A stretch of 32,107 bases of DNA from Clostridia bacterium (GCA_014805025.1 JAAUYR010000048.1:1-32107), one strand, 5' to 3'; counted from the first letter of the stretch, positions 21,892-31,118 are shown. Translations and numbers: made by a program. The notes: generated from the letters alone by a model not told the origin.

Positions 21892-23547
21892 ATGCAGAAA
21901 ACGATTAACAGCACCGAGTTCCGCAAAATGGTTGCCTCGGGCGCGAGAATGCTTGAAATAAACAGGGCAAAAGTTGACGCCCTTAACGTTTTCCCCGTAC
22001 CCGACGGGGATACCGGTACGAATATGTCGCTGACTATGCAGTCGGCTATTAAAGAGATGAACGGTTGTTCCTCGAACCGCTTTCAGGAAATCTGCGACGC
22101 GGTTTCAAAGGGCGCGCTTAAAGGCGCTCGCGGAAATTCGGGCGTTATATCCTCACAGATTTTCCGCGGCATCTGCTCGGTTATAAGAGATACTAACGAT
22201 AGCTTCGATACAAAAACTTTCGCAAAGGCAATGGAGGCCGGCACCAAGGTCGCTTACGGCGCGGTTGCTATCCCCAAGGAAGGCACAATTTTAACCGTTG
22301 TCCGTCTTATGAGCGAGTCTGCGCCCAAGCTTGCAAGCAAGCATAAGGACTTCGTTGAGTTCTTAACGGCGCTTATCGCTGTCGGCGACGACGCGCTTGC
22401 TCACACGCCCGAGCTGTTGCCCGTCCTGAAAAAGGCCGGCGTAGTCGATTCCGGCGGCGTAGGTCTTATGACCATAATGCGCGGCTTCCTTGCGGCGATT
22501 TCCGGCGACGAGAGCGAGCTTGGCGAAATCCCCACCGAGGCTACCGAAAGCAAAAAGAGCGACGAGGACGTCTTCGGCGACAACTCCGATATAATCAATC
22601 TTGACCTCGGCGATATCGAGTTTGCTTACTGCACGGAATTTTTCGTAATTAATTTAAAGAAGATGACGACGCTTGCCGATATCGACAAGCTCAAAGAAAA
22701 GCTCATGCAAATCGGCGACAGCGTTATCTGTATCGGCGATTTGGAGCTTATAAAAGTTCACGTTCATACCAACACGCCCGGCGTTGCGCTGTCCTACGCG
22801 TTGGAGCTCGGCGAGCTTGACAGAATTAAAATTGAGAACATGCTCGAAGAGAACCGCGCGCTCAAAGCCAAGCTCGAAGCCGAGAAGAAGGAGATGGGCA
22901 TGCTTGCCATCTGCGCAGGCAAGGGTCTTGAAGAGATTTTCAAAGACCTTATGTGCGACAAGGTTATCGAGGGCGGTCAGACAATGAACCCTTCCGCTCA
23001 GGATATAGCCGACGCGGTACAGAAAATAAACGCGTCGAACGTGTTCGTGTTCCCCAACAACGGCAACGTAATACTTGCCGCCGAGCAGGCCAAAGACCTT
23101 GTAACGGGCAGAACAATTCACGTTATTCCCACCAAAAACGTTGCCCAGGGCTTTGCGGCTGCGCTGTGGTTTAACCCCGAAGTTTCCGTGCCCGAAAACA
23201 AGACGAACATGACCCACGCTATCGATAACGTGACCTCGGGTCAGGTAACTTATGCGGTGCGCAACACCACCATGAACGGCTTCAAGCTCAAAGAGGGCGA
23301 CATCATAGGGCTTGACAACAAGCGCATACTTGCCAAGGGCGAGAACATTGACGAAACGACGTTAAAGCTCATAAAGGCGCTTAAAAACGACGAGCACGAA
23401 ATGATAACCCTGTACTACGGCGAGGGCGTAAAGGAAGAGGACGCGGAAGCGCTTGCTGCTAAGGTTTCCGAGCAGTACCCTAACTGCGACGTAGACTTCC
23501 ACTTCGGCGGCCAGCCCGTGTATTACTACATGGTTGCTCTGGAATAA
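21892..23547 (+). CDS. fakA: Fatty-acid kinase catalytic subunit FakA (DAK2-domain protein, YloV)
   Basis: A 551-residue protein with an N-terminal DAK2 domain holding the nucleotide/Mg2+ motif FPVPDGDTGTNMSLTM (residues about 33-48) and the GARGNSGVISSQIFRG segment. A middle domain follows, then a C-terminal DegV-like region. FakA phosphorylates fatty acids presented by FakB proteins, feeding exogenous fatty acids into phospholipids through PlsX/PlsY. No fakB is in the window. Length equals the Bacillus YloV (about 550). The ATG follows CAGGAG. Confidence 0.95.
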   Translation: MQKTINSTEFRKMVASGARMLEINRAKVDALNVFPVPDGDTGTNMSLTMQSAIKEMNGCSSNRFQEICDAVSKGALKGARGNSGVISSQIFRGICSVIRDTNDSFDTKTFAKAMEAGTKVAYGAVAIPKEGTILTVVRLMSESAPKLASKHKDFVEFLTALIAVGDDALAHTPELLPVLKKAGVVDSGGVGLMTIMRGFLAAISGDESELGEIPTEATESKKSDEDVFGDNSDIINLDLGDIEFAYCTEFFVINLKKMTTLADIDKLKEKLMQIGDSVICIGDLELIKVHVHTNTPGVALSYALELGELDRIKIENMLEENRALKAKLEAEKKEMGMLAICAGKGLEEIFKDLMCDKVIEGGQTMNPSAQDIADAVQKINASNVFVFPNNGNVILAAEQAKDLVTGRTIHVIPTKNVAQGFAAALWFNPEVSVPENKTNMTHAIDNVTSGQVTYAVRNTTMNGFKLKEGDIIGLDNKRILAKGENIDETTLKLIKALKNDEHEMITLYYGEGVKEEDAEALAAKVSEQYPNCDVDFHFGGQPVYYYMVALE

Positions 23548-23550
23548 TTT

Positions 23551-23671
23551 AAAACGCATATAAGCTTCGCAATACTGCGTTGCGCTCCGTGCCGCCTTGC
23601 TCATTTGCGAAAAAGTAAACTCGCTGCGGACGGTACTCGCGCGCCCTGTTTTGCTCGCTTCTCTGCGTTTT
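23551..23671. repeat. Putative dispersed intergenic element with short terminal inverted repeats
   Basis: Most of the 248-base gap between fakA and recG is a GC-rich block bounded by AAAACGCA (23551-23558) and TGCGTTTT (23664-23671). Inside are repeated GC-rich words such as TGCGTTGCGCTC, CTCGCTGCGG and TTGCTCGCTTC. It holds no gene with a ribosome site. The form suggests a REP- or MITE-like repeat, but only one copy is in this window, so repetition is not shown here. Confidence 0.35.
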
Positions 23672-23696
23672 AGGCTATGATTTACAAATCTGTTTA

Positions 23697-23722
23697 AAAG
23701 GGAAGACGCTCGTCTTCCCTTT
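23697..23722 (+). terminator. Terminator after fakA
   Basis: AAAGGGAAGACG (23697-23708) pairs perfectly with CGTCTTCCCTTT (23711-23722); the innermost pairs open as loop. The following TTTAATTTG is only moderately T-rich. Confidence 0.7.
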
Positions 23723-23725
23723 AAT

Positions 23726-23754
23726 TTGACAGTCGATAGGCACGGCAGTATGTT
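23726..23754 (+). promoter_or_regulatory. Sigma-A type promoter of recG
   Basis: A perfect TTGACA (23726-23731), a 17-base spacer and TATGTT (23749-23754), 41 bases before recG and directly after a terminator. Confidence 0.6.
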
Positions 23755-23795
23755 GCCGTTACCGTAATTAAGATACCTGATTAAACGGAACGTTT

Positions 23796-25802
23796 ATGGA
23801 TTTAACCGCTATTAAGTTCGTTTCGGAAAAACGCGAAAAGGACTTCAATAAACTCAATATATATACGGCCGAACAGCTTGTAAGGCATTATCCGCGCGAC
23901 TATCTTGACCTGCGCCACGTAACGCTTCTGAGCGACGCCTACCACAACGACGTTATATTGACCGTTGCCGAGGTTCTGAATATCGAGGTCAACCGTTACG
24001 CTCGCCGTCCGTTCGTTAAAGCGCTGTGCCAGCAGCAGGGGCTTTTGTTTACGGCAATCTGGTTCAATCAGCCGTACGTTGCGCAAAAGCTTGCACGCGG
24101 CGAGTATCTGTTTTACGGCCGCGTTCAGAACAAGTACGGAATGGGCTGTCAGATGGTCAACCCCACTTTCGAGCGCTCGGACAAAAACAACAACTTAAAA
24201 GGTCTTATTCCCGTGTACCCGTTATCGGGCAGTTTAACGCAGGGAGTAGTGCGCACGGCCATAAGAGAGGCAATGCGAAAAGTGCCGATAGTAAGCCATA
24301 TTCCCGTACCTTTGGCAAAAAAGTACGCGCTTATGCCGCTTTCCGAGGCGTTCTATAAACTGCACTGTCCCGAGAGTGCCGACGAGGTAAGGCTTGCTTC
24401 ATCGCGCATTGCTTTGGAGGAATATTTCCTGCTTATTTCCGCTTTTAAAGTAATTAAGGGCGGCCGCGACGACGCGCGAATGAACAGGTATTCCGTTACC
24501 GAAAACGAGCTAAACTCCTTCATATCCCGGTACCAATTCAATTTTACCGAGGGTCAGACGGCCGCCGTAAACAATATTTTCAAGTGCGTGCACTCGCCGC
24601 ATAAAATGAATATGCTTTTGCAGGGCGACGTCGGCTGCGGAAAGACCGCGGTTGCGTTCGCCGCAATATATATGGCGGTTAAATCTGGTTTTCAGGCGGT
24701 CATGCTTGCGCCTACCGAGGTTCTCGCCCGTCAGAACGCGGCGCTTTTACAAAGATATTTCCCCGATTACCGCACGGCGACTTTGACGGGTTCGACCACT
24801 GCCGCGGAAAAGCGAGAAATTAAAAAGGCAATTGCGAGTGGCGAGGTAAGTATAGTTTGCGGCACTCACGCGGTGTTGCAGCAGGACGTAGAGTTCAAAA
24901 ACCTTGCGCTTGCCGTCTGCGACGAACAGCACCGCTTCGGCGTGGCGCAGCGCTCGTCGCTTTCGGAAAAGGGTCAGAACTGCGACGTGCTCGTTATGTC
25001 GGCAACGCCCATTCCGCGTACGCTGTCGCTGATATTCTACGGCGATTTGGACGTTACCACAATCAAGGATAAACCCCTTTCGCGGCAGGATATATCCACG
25101 TCAATCATTCCCGAGCGCAAATATTCGCAAATGTACGAATACGTTTGCGAGCAGGCAAAGCTCGGCAATCAGACTTATTTCGTCTGCCCCAAAATCGAGG
25201 GCGACGAAGAGGGCACGGTTATGTCGGTAACCGAGCTGTACGAGGAGTTGCAGGCAAAGCTTAAAGGTCTGCGCATTGCGCTTCTGCACGGCAAAATGAA
25301 GGATAAGCAAAAAAACGAAATTATGCAGGCTTTCAAGGACAAGGAATACGACTGCCTTGTTTCGACTACCGTAATAGAGGTAGGCGTGGACGTGCCCGAC
25401 GCAACCACTATGATTATTTACAACGCCGAGCGGTTCGGACTTTCGCAGCTGCACCAGCTTAGAGGGCGAGTCGGCAGGGGCGATAAAAAGAGCTATTGCT
25501 TTTTGCTTATGGGCGCGGACAGCGAGGAAGCGCGCGCAAGACTTTCGGTAATTAAAAACAGCACGGACGGCTTCGAGATAGCCGAGGCCGACTTAAAGCT
25601 TCGCGGCGGCGGCGACTTTATGGGCACGCGCCAAAGCGGAAGAATGCTGACCGAAATTAAAAACTTAAAGTTTCCCGTCGAGGTGTTGTTTACCGCAAAA
25701 GCCATATCGGATGAAGCTTTTTCCGGCGCGTTCGATACCGTTCAGCTTTCCAAAATCGCGGCGCAGAAGTACGACAGCTTGAAGGACGTTATTTTAAATT
25801 AA
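23796..25802 (+). CDS. recG: ATP-dependent DNA helicase RecG
   Basis: A 668-residue superfamily 2 helicase that remodels stalled forks and branch-migrates Holliday junctions. An N-terminal wedge/OB domain (about 1-240) is followed by Walker A GDVGCGKTAVA, then CDEQHRFGVAQR (DEQH box), VMSATPIPRT, and the C-terminal helicase motifs (VGVDVPDATTMII, LRGRVGRGD). The RecG-specific end (LRGGGDFMGTRQSG) is intact. Length is typical. In Bacillus the fapR-plsX genes follow recG; here an unrelated lipoprotein gene does. Confidence 0.97.
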   Translation: MDLTAIKFVSEKREKDFNKLNIYTAEQLVRHYPRDYLDLRHVTLLSDAYHNDVILTVAEVLNIEVNRYARRPFVKALCQQQGLLFTAIWFNQPYVAQKLARGEYLFYGRVQNKYGMGCQMVNPTFERSDKNNNLKGLIPVYPLSGSLTQGVVRTAIREAMRKVPIVSHIPVPLAKKYALMPLSEAFYKLHCPESADEVRLASSRIALEEYFLLISAFKVIKGGRDDARMNRYSVTENELNSFISRYQFNFTEGQTAAVNNIFKCVHSPHKMNMLLQGDVGCGKTAVAFAAIYMAVKSGFQAVMLAPTEVLARQNAALLQRYFPDYRTATLTGSTTAAEKREIKKAIASGEVSIVCGTHAVLQQDVEFKNLALAVCDEQHRFGVAQRSSLSEKGQNCDVLVMSATPIPRTLSLIFYGDLDVTTIKDKPLSRQDISTSIIPERKYSQMYEYVCEQAKLGNQTYFVCPKIEGDEEGTVMSVTELYEELQAKLKGLRIALLHGKMKDKQKNEIMQAFKDKEYDCLVSTTVIEVGVDVPDATTMIIYNAERFGLSQLHQLRGRVGRGDKKSYCFLLMGADSEEARARLSVIKNSTDGFEIAEADLKLRGGGDFMGTRQSGRMLTEIKNLKFPVEVLFTAKAISDEAFSGAFDTVQLSKIAAQKYDSLKDVILN

Positions 25803-25816
25803 CGGAGGAAAAGTAA

Positions 25817-27547
25817 ATGAAATTAAAAAAACTTGCCGTAGCTTTGGCGGTATCAACAATAATTACCGTTTCGGCGCTGCCCTTTGCCGCGTGTGCCAAT
25901 AGCGGAAAGTTCGGTTCGTTCGGTACGACTACAATAAATTTGGCCGACTACGCCGTCGAACATAATTTAACACAAAACTCTGTTGATGGTTATATAACTG
26001 CAAAAAGTGTTCTGAGCGCGGACAGAGGTAACGTTGTAATCGATAACTCCGGATTACTTGTTGTGAAAGATTCTTCGGATAGATACAAGGTTTACAACAT
26101 TGCAGAGGAAAAAAGTGTTTTAAGCGCACTTGCTGTGCAACCTGAATTTGTAACTTTGGACGGGGTTCTACCCGTAATTAAATGCGCGAGTTCAAAAACC
26201 TCGGACGAAGTAGCGTATTATACTTACGACGGTGCTCAAATTCTCGAATACGGCGACTATTCAAGCATTACCTGCTCGATTAAAGACTATTACGTAAAAG
26301 GCGAAAACGCTAAGTCAACAGTTTACATTGTGTCGGCTCAAAAATCTTACGTTATCCAATACGTTTATTTACGCGCCGTAACGGATAAAGAGACTCAAAC
26401 AGTTACATACAAAAAGGTAAATGAAAATGATATTAGTTTAAGTGCGCCCGCGCATTTGGTAGGCGGCGATTTGAGCGGTCTATATCATGATTTTTACTCA
26501 TATGATGCGGAAAAACCGGTTGAGGGAGAGATAACGGAATATCAATACGGAATTCTCGGCAATAACGTATCTTTTTATCATAACGGCGAAAAGTCGGGCG
26601 AAATTAATATGTTGAACTCAAAAGAGCTGGCTTTAATGGGTAATTATTTTTATTACTATACATTACTTCCCGTTTCATCACTTGCGAAAAAAGGCTACAA
26701 TTACGTAGTGCTACAAGACGGATTCAGTAGTACGGTAGAATTTAAGTATAAGTATCAGCTTTACAGATACGATATCACGAAAAATAAAACAAAAAAAATT
26801 AATCTTGACGCAGTAATTCTAAAAATAGTCGACCTGTATAATTATACGGCGAAATCTTATGACGCAGGCGTGGTCTACGGATATCAAATGATAGACGGCG
26901 TGGCATATTCCGATGCGGACGAGTTCTGCTATCTGACCGATAAAAACCTGAAAGCGGTTTTCGATTGCACTCTTCTCGGTATTAGCAATATGACAATTTA
27001 TAACCTCGGCAACGATAAATTTTTGGTTGGCAAGTACATAGTTGACGCAAACTTCAATGTGCTCAATAAGAATGTTGCGGCTAGTGCTTTTTATTATAAC
27101 GAAAAGTTGTTTAGTTTTATTTCAAATGGCTATTACGGTTTTATGGATTTAAACGGTCAAGTAGTTGTCGAGCCTAAGTATTACGCGCCCAATGGTTCAA
27201 TAAAATTCTACGGCGGTGCTGCTTACGTTTACGAAAAGCAAATTGACGGGACGGACAAGGAAGTATTCCTGTATGCGGACGGCACTACAAAACCCGTGCC
27301 CCAGTCGGACGAAAACAGTACCGTTACAATAGGCGCAGGTTATGTAATGACGGAAACCAAGAAGGAATACGGTCACGTAACTTACGAGTGTAGTAGTTTT
27401 AACGGTCATCTTATATTCTATCAATTCTGTCGGAACGACGACATTGTTAACCCTAACGGTGAATATATTTCTATGCGCAATATTAATGGCGTACCGTGTA
27501 TAGAGTATGTTCACGATAAAAAAGTCGATTATTACAAAGTCGTATAA
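25817..27547 (+). CDS. Lipoprotein of unknown function with WG-like repeat segment
   Basis: A 576-residue protein with a lipoprotein signal (MKLKKLAVALAV start, lipobox FAAC) and a long Tyr/Asn/Lys-rich extracellular part. Around residues 435-455 the pattern GYYGFMDLNGQVVVEPKYYAPN resembles a WG (KWG) repeat, and other segments (for example GLLVVKDSSDRYKVYN) suggest a beta-propeller-like surface protein. No enzyme motif is seen. The gene has a GGAGG site 14 bases after recG and may be read through from it. Its codons are visibly more A/T-rich than those of recG or the str genes, which may mean later acquisition or weak expression. The function is unknown. Confidence 0.8.
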   Translation: MKLKKLAVALAVSTIITVSALPFAACANSGKFGSFGTTTINLADYAVEHNLTQNSVDGYITAKSVLSADRGNVVIDNSGLLVVKDSSDRYKVYNIAEEKSVLSALAVQPEFVTLDGVLPVIKCASSKTSDEVAYYTYDGAQILEYGDYSSITCSIKDYYVKGENAKSTVYIVSAQKSYVIQYVYLRAVTDKETQTVTYKKVNENDISLSAPAHLVGGDLSGLYHDFYSYDAEKPVEGEITEYQYGILGNNVSFYHNGEKSGEINMLNSKELALMGNYFYYYTLLPVSSLAKKGYNYVVLQDGFSSTVEFKYKYQLYRYDITKNKTKKINLDAVILKIVDLYNYTAKSYDAGVVYGYQMIDGVAYSDADEFCYLTDKNLKAVFDCTLLGISNMTIYNLGNDKFLVGKYIVDANFNVLNKNVAASAFYYNEKLFSFISNGYYGFMDLNGQVVVEPKYYAPNGSIKFYGGAAYVYEKQIDGTDKEVFLYADGTTKPVPQSDENSTVTIGAGYVMTETKKEYGHVTYECSSFNGHLIFYQFCRNDDIVNPNGEYISMRNINGVPCIEYVHDKKVDYYKVV

Positions 27548-27566
27548 AAAACGTCTTGAAATTTAA

Positions 27567-27595
27567 TTGACAATTAATTACAACTTTGGTAAAAT
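27567..27595 (+). promoter_or_regulatory. Sigma-A promoter of the str operon (rpsL-rpsG-fusA)
   Basis: A perfect TTGACA (27567-27572), a 17-base spacer and TAAAAT (27590-27595). The predicted start is near 27602, giving a leader of about 144 bases before rpsL. The leader also has a short stem CCCTT/AAGGG (27669-27687). Confidence 0.82.
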
Positions 27596-27650
27596 AGCTT
27601 TCGCTTGTTTAGTATGGACAACTATACTGAACGATTGAAAGCTTTTTCTT
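27596..27650 (+). terminator. Terminator hairpin overlapping the str promoter start region
   Basis: The outer arms AGCTTTC (27596-27602) and GAAAGCT (27637-27643) enclose an inner stem GTTTAGTAT/ATACTGAAC (one G-U pair) and are followed by TTTTTCTT. The 5' outer arm starts directly after the -10 box, so transcripts from the str promoter would lack most of it. Confidence 0.6.
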
Positions 27651-27745
27651 TATATATATAAGCAAATCCCCTTGCCGCTTTTAAGGGTATGCGGTCAGGT
27701 GATATATTCCACAGGAGAAATCCCAGTAAAACAAGGAGGTAAACA

Positions 27746-28120
27746 ATGCCCACAATCAATCAGCTTATAAGACACGGCAGAGAAAAGCAGGTTTACAAGT
27801 CGAAGTCGCCCATTCTGGACAACTGTCCTCAGAAGCGCGGCGTATGCCTTTCGGTAACGACCACGACCCCCAAAAAGCCTAACTCCGCTATAAGAAAGAT
27901 TGCGAGAGTCCGTCTGACCAACAAGCAGGAAGGTACCGTATACATTCCCGGCGAAGGTCACAACTTGCAGGAGCACTCGTCCGTACTCATCAGAGGCGGC
28001 CGTGTTAAGGACCTGCCCGGCGTTCGTTATCACATTATCCGCGGCGCGCTCGATACCGCAGGCGTTTCCAAGCGTATGCAGGCTCGTTCGCGTTACGGCG
28101 CTAAAAAACCCAAGTCTTAA
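27746..28120 (+). CDS. rpsL: Small ribosomal subunit protein uS12
   Basis: A 124-residue S12 that sits at the decoding centre and checks codon-anticodon fit. Conserved blocks are [27 protein letters not shown] and [16 protein letters not shown]. The Lys residues in PKKPNSA and GRVKDLPG, sites of common streptomycin-resistance changes, are in the sensitive wild-type form. An AAGGAGG site precedes the ATG. It is the first gene of the str operon, but an unusual 409-base gap separates it from rpsG. Confidence 0.98.
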   Translation: MPTINQLIRHGREKQVYKSKSPILDNCPQKRGVCLSVTTTTPKKPNSAIRKIARVRLTNKQEGTVYIPGEGHNLQEHSSVLIRGGRVKDLPGVRYHIIRGALDTAGVSKRMQARSRYGAKKPKS

Positions 28121-28186
28121 TTCAATTTGATAAATTAACTATTTGTCAAAAACATTTTAAGCACACTACACTTGTTTTCGGAATAT

Positions 28187-28389
28187 ACACCCTTAATAGC
28201 CGACAAGAGTAGGCAGTATTCGCCGACAGGCGGAGAAGATTTGCTGCTCTGTTTAATGTCATTTCGACCGAAGTGGAGAAATCTTTTAGCCCCTTCGTCG
28301 TACCGAAGCCCCAAGTAAGATACTTCGGCTTCGCTCAGTATGACACAAAACAGGGAAGTGCAATAGCTTATTTAAGGTAACACCCTTAA
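28187..28389. repeat. Intergenic insert between rpsL and rpsG flanked by a 10-base direct repeat
   Basis: ACACCCTTAA occurs at 28187-28196 and again at 28380-28389, enclosing about 183 bases without any gene. The enclosed part contains a palindromic element (28257-28345) and short hairpins (CGCCGACAGGCG at 28221-28232). The flanking repeat could be a target-site duplication of a small non-coding mobile element, though at 10 bases chance cannot be excluded. The rest of the gap (28390-28529) holds hairpins near rpsG. Confidence 0.4.
28257..28345. repeat. Palindromic dispersed-type element (TGTCAT...ATGACA ends)
   Basis: The left arm (28257-28285, TGTCATTTCGACCGAAGTGG and onward) and the right arm read from the other strand (28345-28317, TGTCATACTGAGCGAAGCCG and onward) are imperfect inverted repeats of about 29 bases. 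The pattern TGTCATnnnGAnCGAAGnnGAnnnATCT is one I recognise from interspersed palindromic elements in many bacterial genomes. It has no coding potential. Confidence 0.6.
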
Positions 28390-28474
28390 AACAAAAAATT
28401 TAAAAAGGCTGACGCCGAAATTTTCAAGGGCGGATTTATTTCGCCCGTTAAGAAAATTACGACCGCAGCCCTCT

Positions 28475-28505
28475 CACGAAAAATTTGCGAACGCAAATTT
28501 TTGTG
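28475..28505 (+). promoter_or_regulatory. Long AT-rich hairpin just upstream of rpsG
   Basis: CACGAAAAATTTGCG (28475-28489) pairs with CGCAAATTTTTGTG (28492-28505), leaving one bulged G. It ends 10 bases before the GGAGG site of rpsG. It could affect rpsG translation or hold an autoregulatory S7 site, as the rpsL-rpsG spacer does in Escherichia coli; this is inference only. Confidence 0.4.
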
Positions 28506-28529
28506 AACTAAAAAAAGGAGGATTCAATT

Positions 28530-29000
28530 ATGCCCAGAAGAGGCGGCGTTCCCAAGAGGGACGTATTACCCGACCCCGTGTACAATTCGAAGGTTGTAAC
28601 AAAGCTTGTCAACCAGATTATGTACGACGGCAAGCGCGGAACGGCACAGAATATCGTTTACGACGCTTTCAATAAAATGAGTGAAAAACTCGGCAAAGAC
28701 GCAATGGAAATCTTCGAGCAGGCTATGAACAACATTATGCCCGTACTCGAAGTTAAAGCAAGGAGAGTAGGCGGCGCGAACTATCAGGTTCCCATCGAAA
28801 TCAGACCCGAAAGGCGCCAGACGCTGGCTATCCGCTGGTTAGTTATCGCAACCCGTAAGAGAAGCGAGCGCGAAATGAGCTCTAAGCTTGCAGCCGAGCT
28901 TATGGACGCGTACAACAACACGGGCGGCGCTGTCAAAAAGAAGGAAGACACGCACAGAATGGCAGAGGCAAACAAAGCGTTTGCACACTTCCGTTTCTGA
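28530..29000 (+). CDS. rpsG: Small ribosomal subunit protein uS7
   Basis: A 156-residue S7, the assembly starter of the 30S head that contacts the E site. Family blocks [46 protein letters not shown] and the basic end [20 protein letters not shown] are complete. AAAGGAGG precedes the ATG. fusA follows after 12 bases. In enteric bacteria S7 represses its own operon by binding the spacer before rpsG, which here is long and structured. Confidence 0.98.
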   Translation: MPRRGGVPKRDVLPDPVYNSKVVTKLVNQIMYDGKRGTAQNIVYDAFNKMSEKLGKDAMEIFEQAMNNIMPVLEVKARRVGGANYQVPIEIRPERRQTLAIRWLVIATRKRSEREMSSKLAAELMDAYNNTGGAVKKKEDTHRMAEANKAFAHFRF

Positions 29001-29012
29001 TAGAGGTAAATT

Positions 29013-31118
29013 ATGGCTAGAGATTACGACTTATTGCATACCAGAAACATCGGTATTATGGCGCATATCGACGCAGGTAAGACGACCACTACCGAGCGTA
29101 TTCTGTATTACACAGGTATCAACCATAAGATAGGCGAAACCCACGACGGTACGGCTACGATGGACTGGATGGTTCAGGAGCAGGAGCGCGGTATTACAAT
29201 TACTTCCGCAGCAACTACCTGCCACTGGACGAGAACGGGTCTTACCAAAAAGGACGAATGCCGTATAAACATTATCGATACCCCGGGACACGTTGACTTC
29301 ACGGTAGAGGTTGAGCGTTCGCTGCGCGTACTTGACGGCGCGGTCGCAACCTTTTGCGCGAAGGGCGGCGTAGAGCCTCAGTCCGAAACCGTTTGGCGTC
29401 AGGCGGACAAGTACTGCGTACCCCGTATCGCATACGTCAACAAGATGGACATCAACGGCGCAAACTTCCAGCGCGCGGTTGACATGATGAAGGAAAGGCT
29501 CAACGCTAACCCTATTCCCATCGAGCTTCCCATCGGTAAGGAAGACACCTTCCAGGGAATTGTAGACCTCGTTGAAATGAACGCGGAAATTTACGATTCC
29601 GACGACGGCAAGCAGTATCACAGAGACGAAATTCCGGCAGATATGAAGGACGCGGCAGAAGAAGCGCACATGGCGCTTATGGAAGCGGCAGCCGAAGGCG
29701 ACGACGAGCTTATGGAGAAGTTCCTTGAAACCATGGAGCTTACCCCCGAAGAAATCCGCCGCGGTTTGAGAAAGGCTACCATTGCTATGAAATGCACCCC
29801 CGTTCTTTGCGGTTCGTCCTATAAGAACAAGGGCGTTCAGATGCTTTTGGACGCGGTTATCGATTATCTTCCTTCCCCCGTGGACGTTGCGCACGTTAAG
29901 GGCGTAAACCCCGATACCGGCGCAGAAGAAGAGAGAAAGACTTCCGACGACGAGCCTTTTGCAGGTCTTGCGTTCAAAATCGCAACCGACCCGTTCGTTG
30001 GCCGTCTTGCATATTTCAGAGCGTACTCCGGCGTACTCGATTCCGGTTCGTACGTTTATAACTCCGTAAAGGGCAAAAAAGAGCGCGTAGGCCGTCTCGT
30101 ACAGATGCACGCTAACACCCGTACGGAAATCCCCAAGGTTTATTCGGGCGATATCTGCGCGATAGTAGGCCTCAAAGATACTACTACCGGCGATACGCTT
30201 TGCGACGAAAAGCATCCCATAGTTCTCGAACAGATGACCTTCTCCGACCCCGTTATTCAGCTCTCGATTGAGCCTAAGACCAAGGCCGGCCAGGAAAAGA
30301 TGACTATGGCGCTTATCAAGCTTGCCGAAGAAGACCCCACTTTCAAGACCTATACCGACCAGGAAACCGGTCAGACCATTATCGCAGGTATGGGCGAGCT
30401 GCACCTCGACATTATCGTTGACCGTCTTTTAAGAGAGTTCAAGGTCGAAGCTAACGTCGGCGCACCTCAGGTTGCTTACCGCGAAACTATCCGTCAGGCT
30501 GTCGACTGCGAAGGTATGTACAAGCGTCAGTCGGGTGGTAAAGGTCAGTACGGTCACTGCAAACTGCACATGATTCCCGGCGAACCCGGTTCGGGTTATT
30601 CGTTCGAGGATATGACCGTCGGCGGCTCCATTCCCAAGGAGTTTATCCCGGCTATCGATAAGGGTATCCGCGGCGCGGCTAAAAACGGCTTCCTTGCAGG
30701 TTACGAAGTCGTAGACTTCAAAATTCAGGTTTACGACGGAAGCTACCACGAAGTCGACTCCTCGGAAATGGCTTTCCAGATTGCGGGCTCTATGGGCTTT
30801 AAGGACGGTATGGCTAAGGCTAAACCCGTACTCCTCGAACCCATTATGAAGGTAGAGGTTATTACCCCCGACGATTATTTCGGCGATATTATGGGTAACG
30901 TAACCGCTCGCCGCGGAACGATAGTTTCCACGGACGACAGAGCAGGCGCAAAGGTAGTAGACGCGGAAGTTCCTCTTTCGGAAATGTTCGGTTACGCAAC
31001 CGACCTCCGCTCGCGCACCCAGGGCCGCGGTCAGTTCACTATGCAGTTCGACCACTATGCGGAAGTTCCCAAGAACGTAGCCGATAAAGTAATCGGTGAA
31101 CGCGCCAAAAAAGCTTAA
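29013..31118 (+). CDS. fusA: Translation elongation factor G
   Basis: A 701-residue GTPase that drives translocation and, with RRF, ribosome recycling. G-domain motifs: G1 [15 protein letters not shown] (about residues 17-31), G2 [11 protein letters not shown]3 DTPGHVDF and G4 NKMD. Domains II-V follow at normal length, with the domain IV loop region (GKGQYGHCK) and C-terminal [17 protein letters not shown]. The family signature and the place after rpsG identify the housekeeping form rather than the tetracycline-protection or RF3 relatives. The site GAGG precedes the ATG. Confidence 0.98.
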   Translation: MARDYDLLHTRNIGIMAHIDAGKTTTTERILYYTGINHKIGETHDGTATMDWMVQEQERGITITSAATTCHWTRTGLTKKDECRINIIDTPGHVDFTVEVERSLRVLDGAVATFCAKGGVEPQSETVWRQADKYCVPRIAYVNKMDINGANFQRAVDMMKERLNANPIPIELPIGKEDTFQGIVDLVEMNAEIYDSDDGKQYHRDEIPADMKDAAEEAHMALMEAAAEGDDELMEKFLETMELTPEEIRRGLRKATIAMKCTPVLCGSSYKNKGVQMLLDAVIDYLPSPVDVAHVKGVNPDTGAEEERKTSDDEPFAGLAFKIATDPFVGRLAYFRAYSGVLDSGSYVYNSVKGKKERVGRLVQMHANTRTEIPKVYSGDICAIVGLKDTTTGDTLCDEKHPIVLEQMTFSDPVIQLSIEPKTKAGQEKMTMALIKLAEEDPTFKTYTDQETGQTIIAGMGELHLDIIVDRLLREFKVEANVGAPQVAYRETIRQAVDCEGMYKRQSGGKGQYGHCKLHMIPGEPGSGYSFEDMTVGGSIPKEFIPAIDKGIRGAAKNGFLAGYEVVDFKIQVYDGSYHEVDSSEMAFQIAGSMGFKDGMAKAKPVLLEPIMKVEVITPDDYFGDIMGNVTARRGTIVSTDDRAGAKVVDAEVPLSEMFGYATDLRSRTQGRGQFTMQFDHYAEVPKNVADKVIGERAKKA

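Noticed and set aside
23362-23604. 80-codon minus-strand frame across the end of fakA and the intergenic repeat
   Set aside because: No ribosome site, and it overlaps a certain gene; it arises from the GC-rich repeat block.
27596-27745. Classical leader attenuator for rpsL
   Set aside because: The 5' arm of the only strong hairpin lies at or before the predicted transcription start, so it should not form in the operon's own RNA; reinterpreted as a read-through terminator.
28141-28529. Extra gene between rpsL and rpsG
   Set aside because: No frame with start signals and reasonable length on either strand; the sequence is palindromic and AT-rich spacer.
29031-30404. 457-codon open frame on the minus strand inside fusA
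   Set aside because: Antisense shadow of the EF-G gene. It has no ribosome site, the translation is Cys/His/Arg/Leu-rich without family motifs, and fusA is certain on the other strand.
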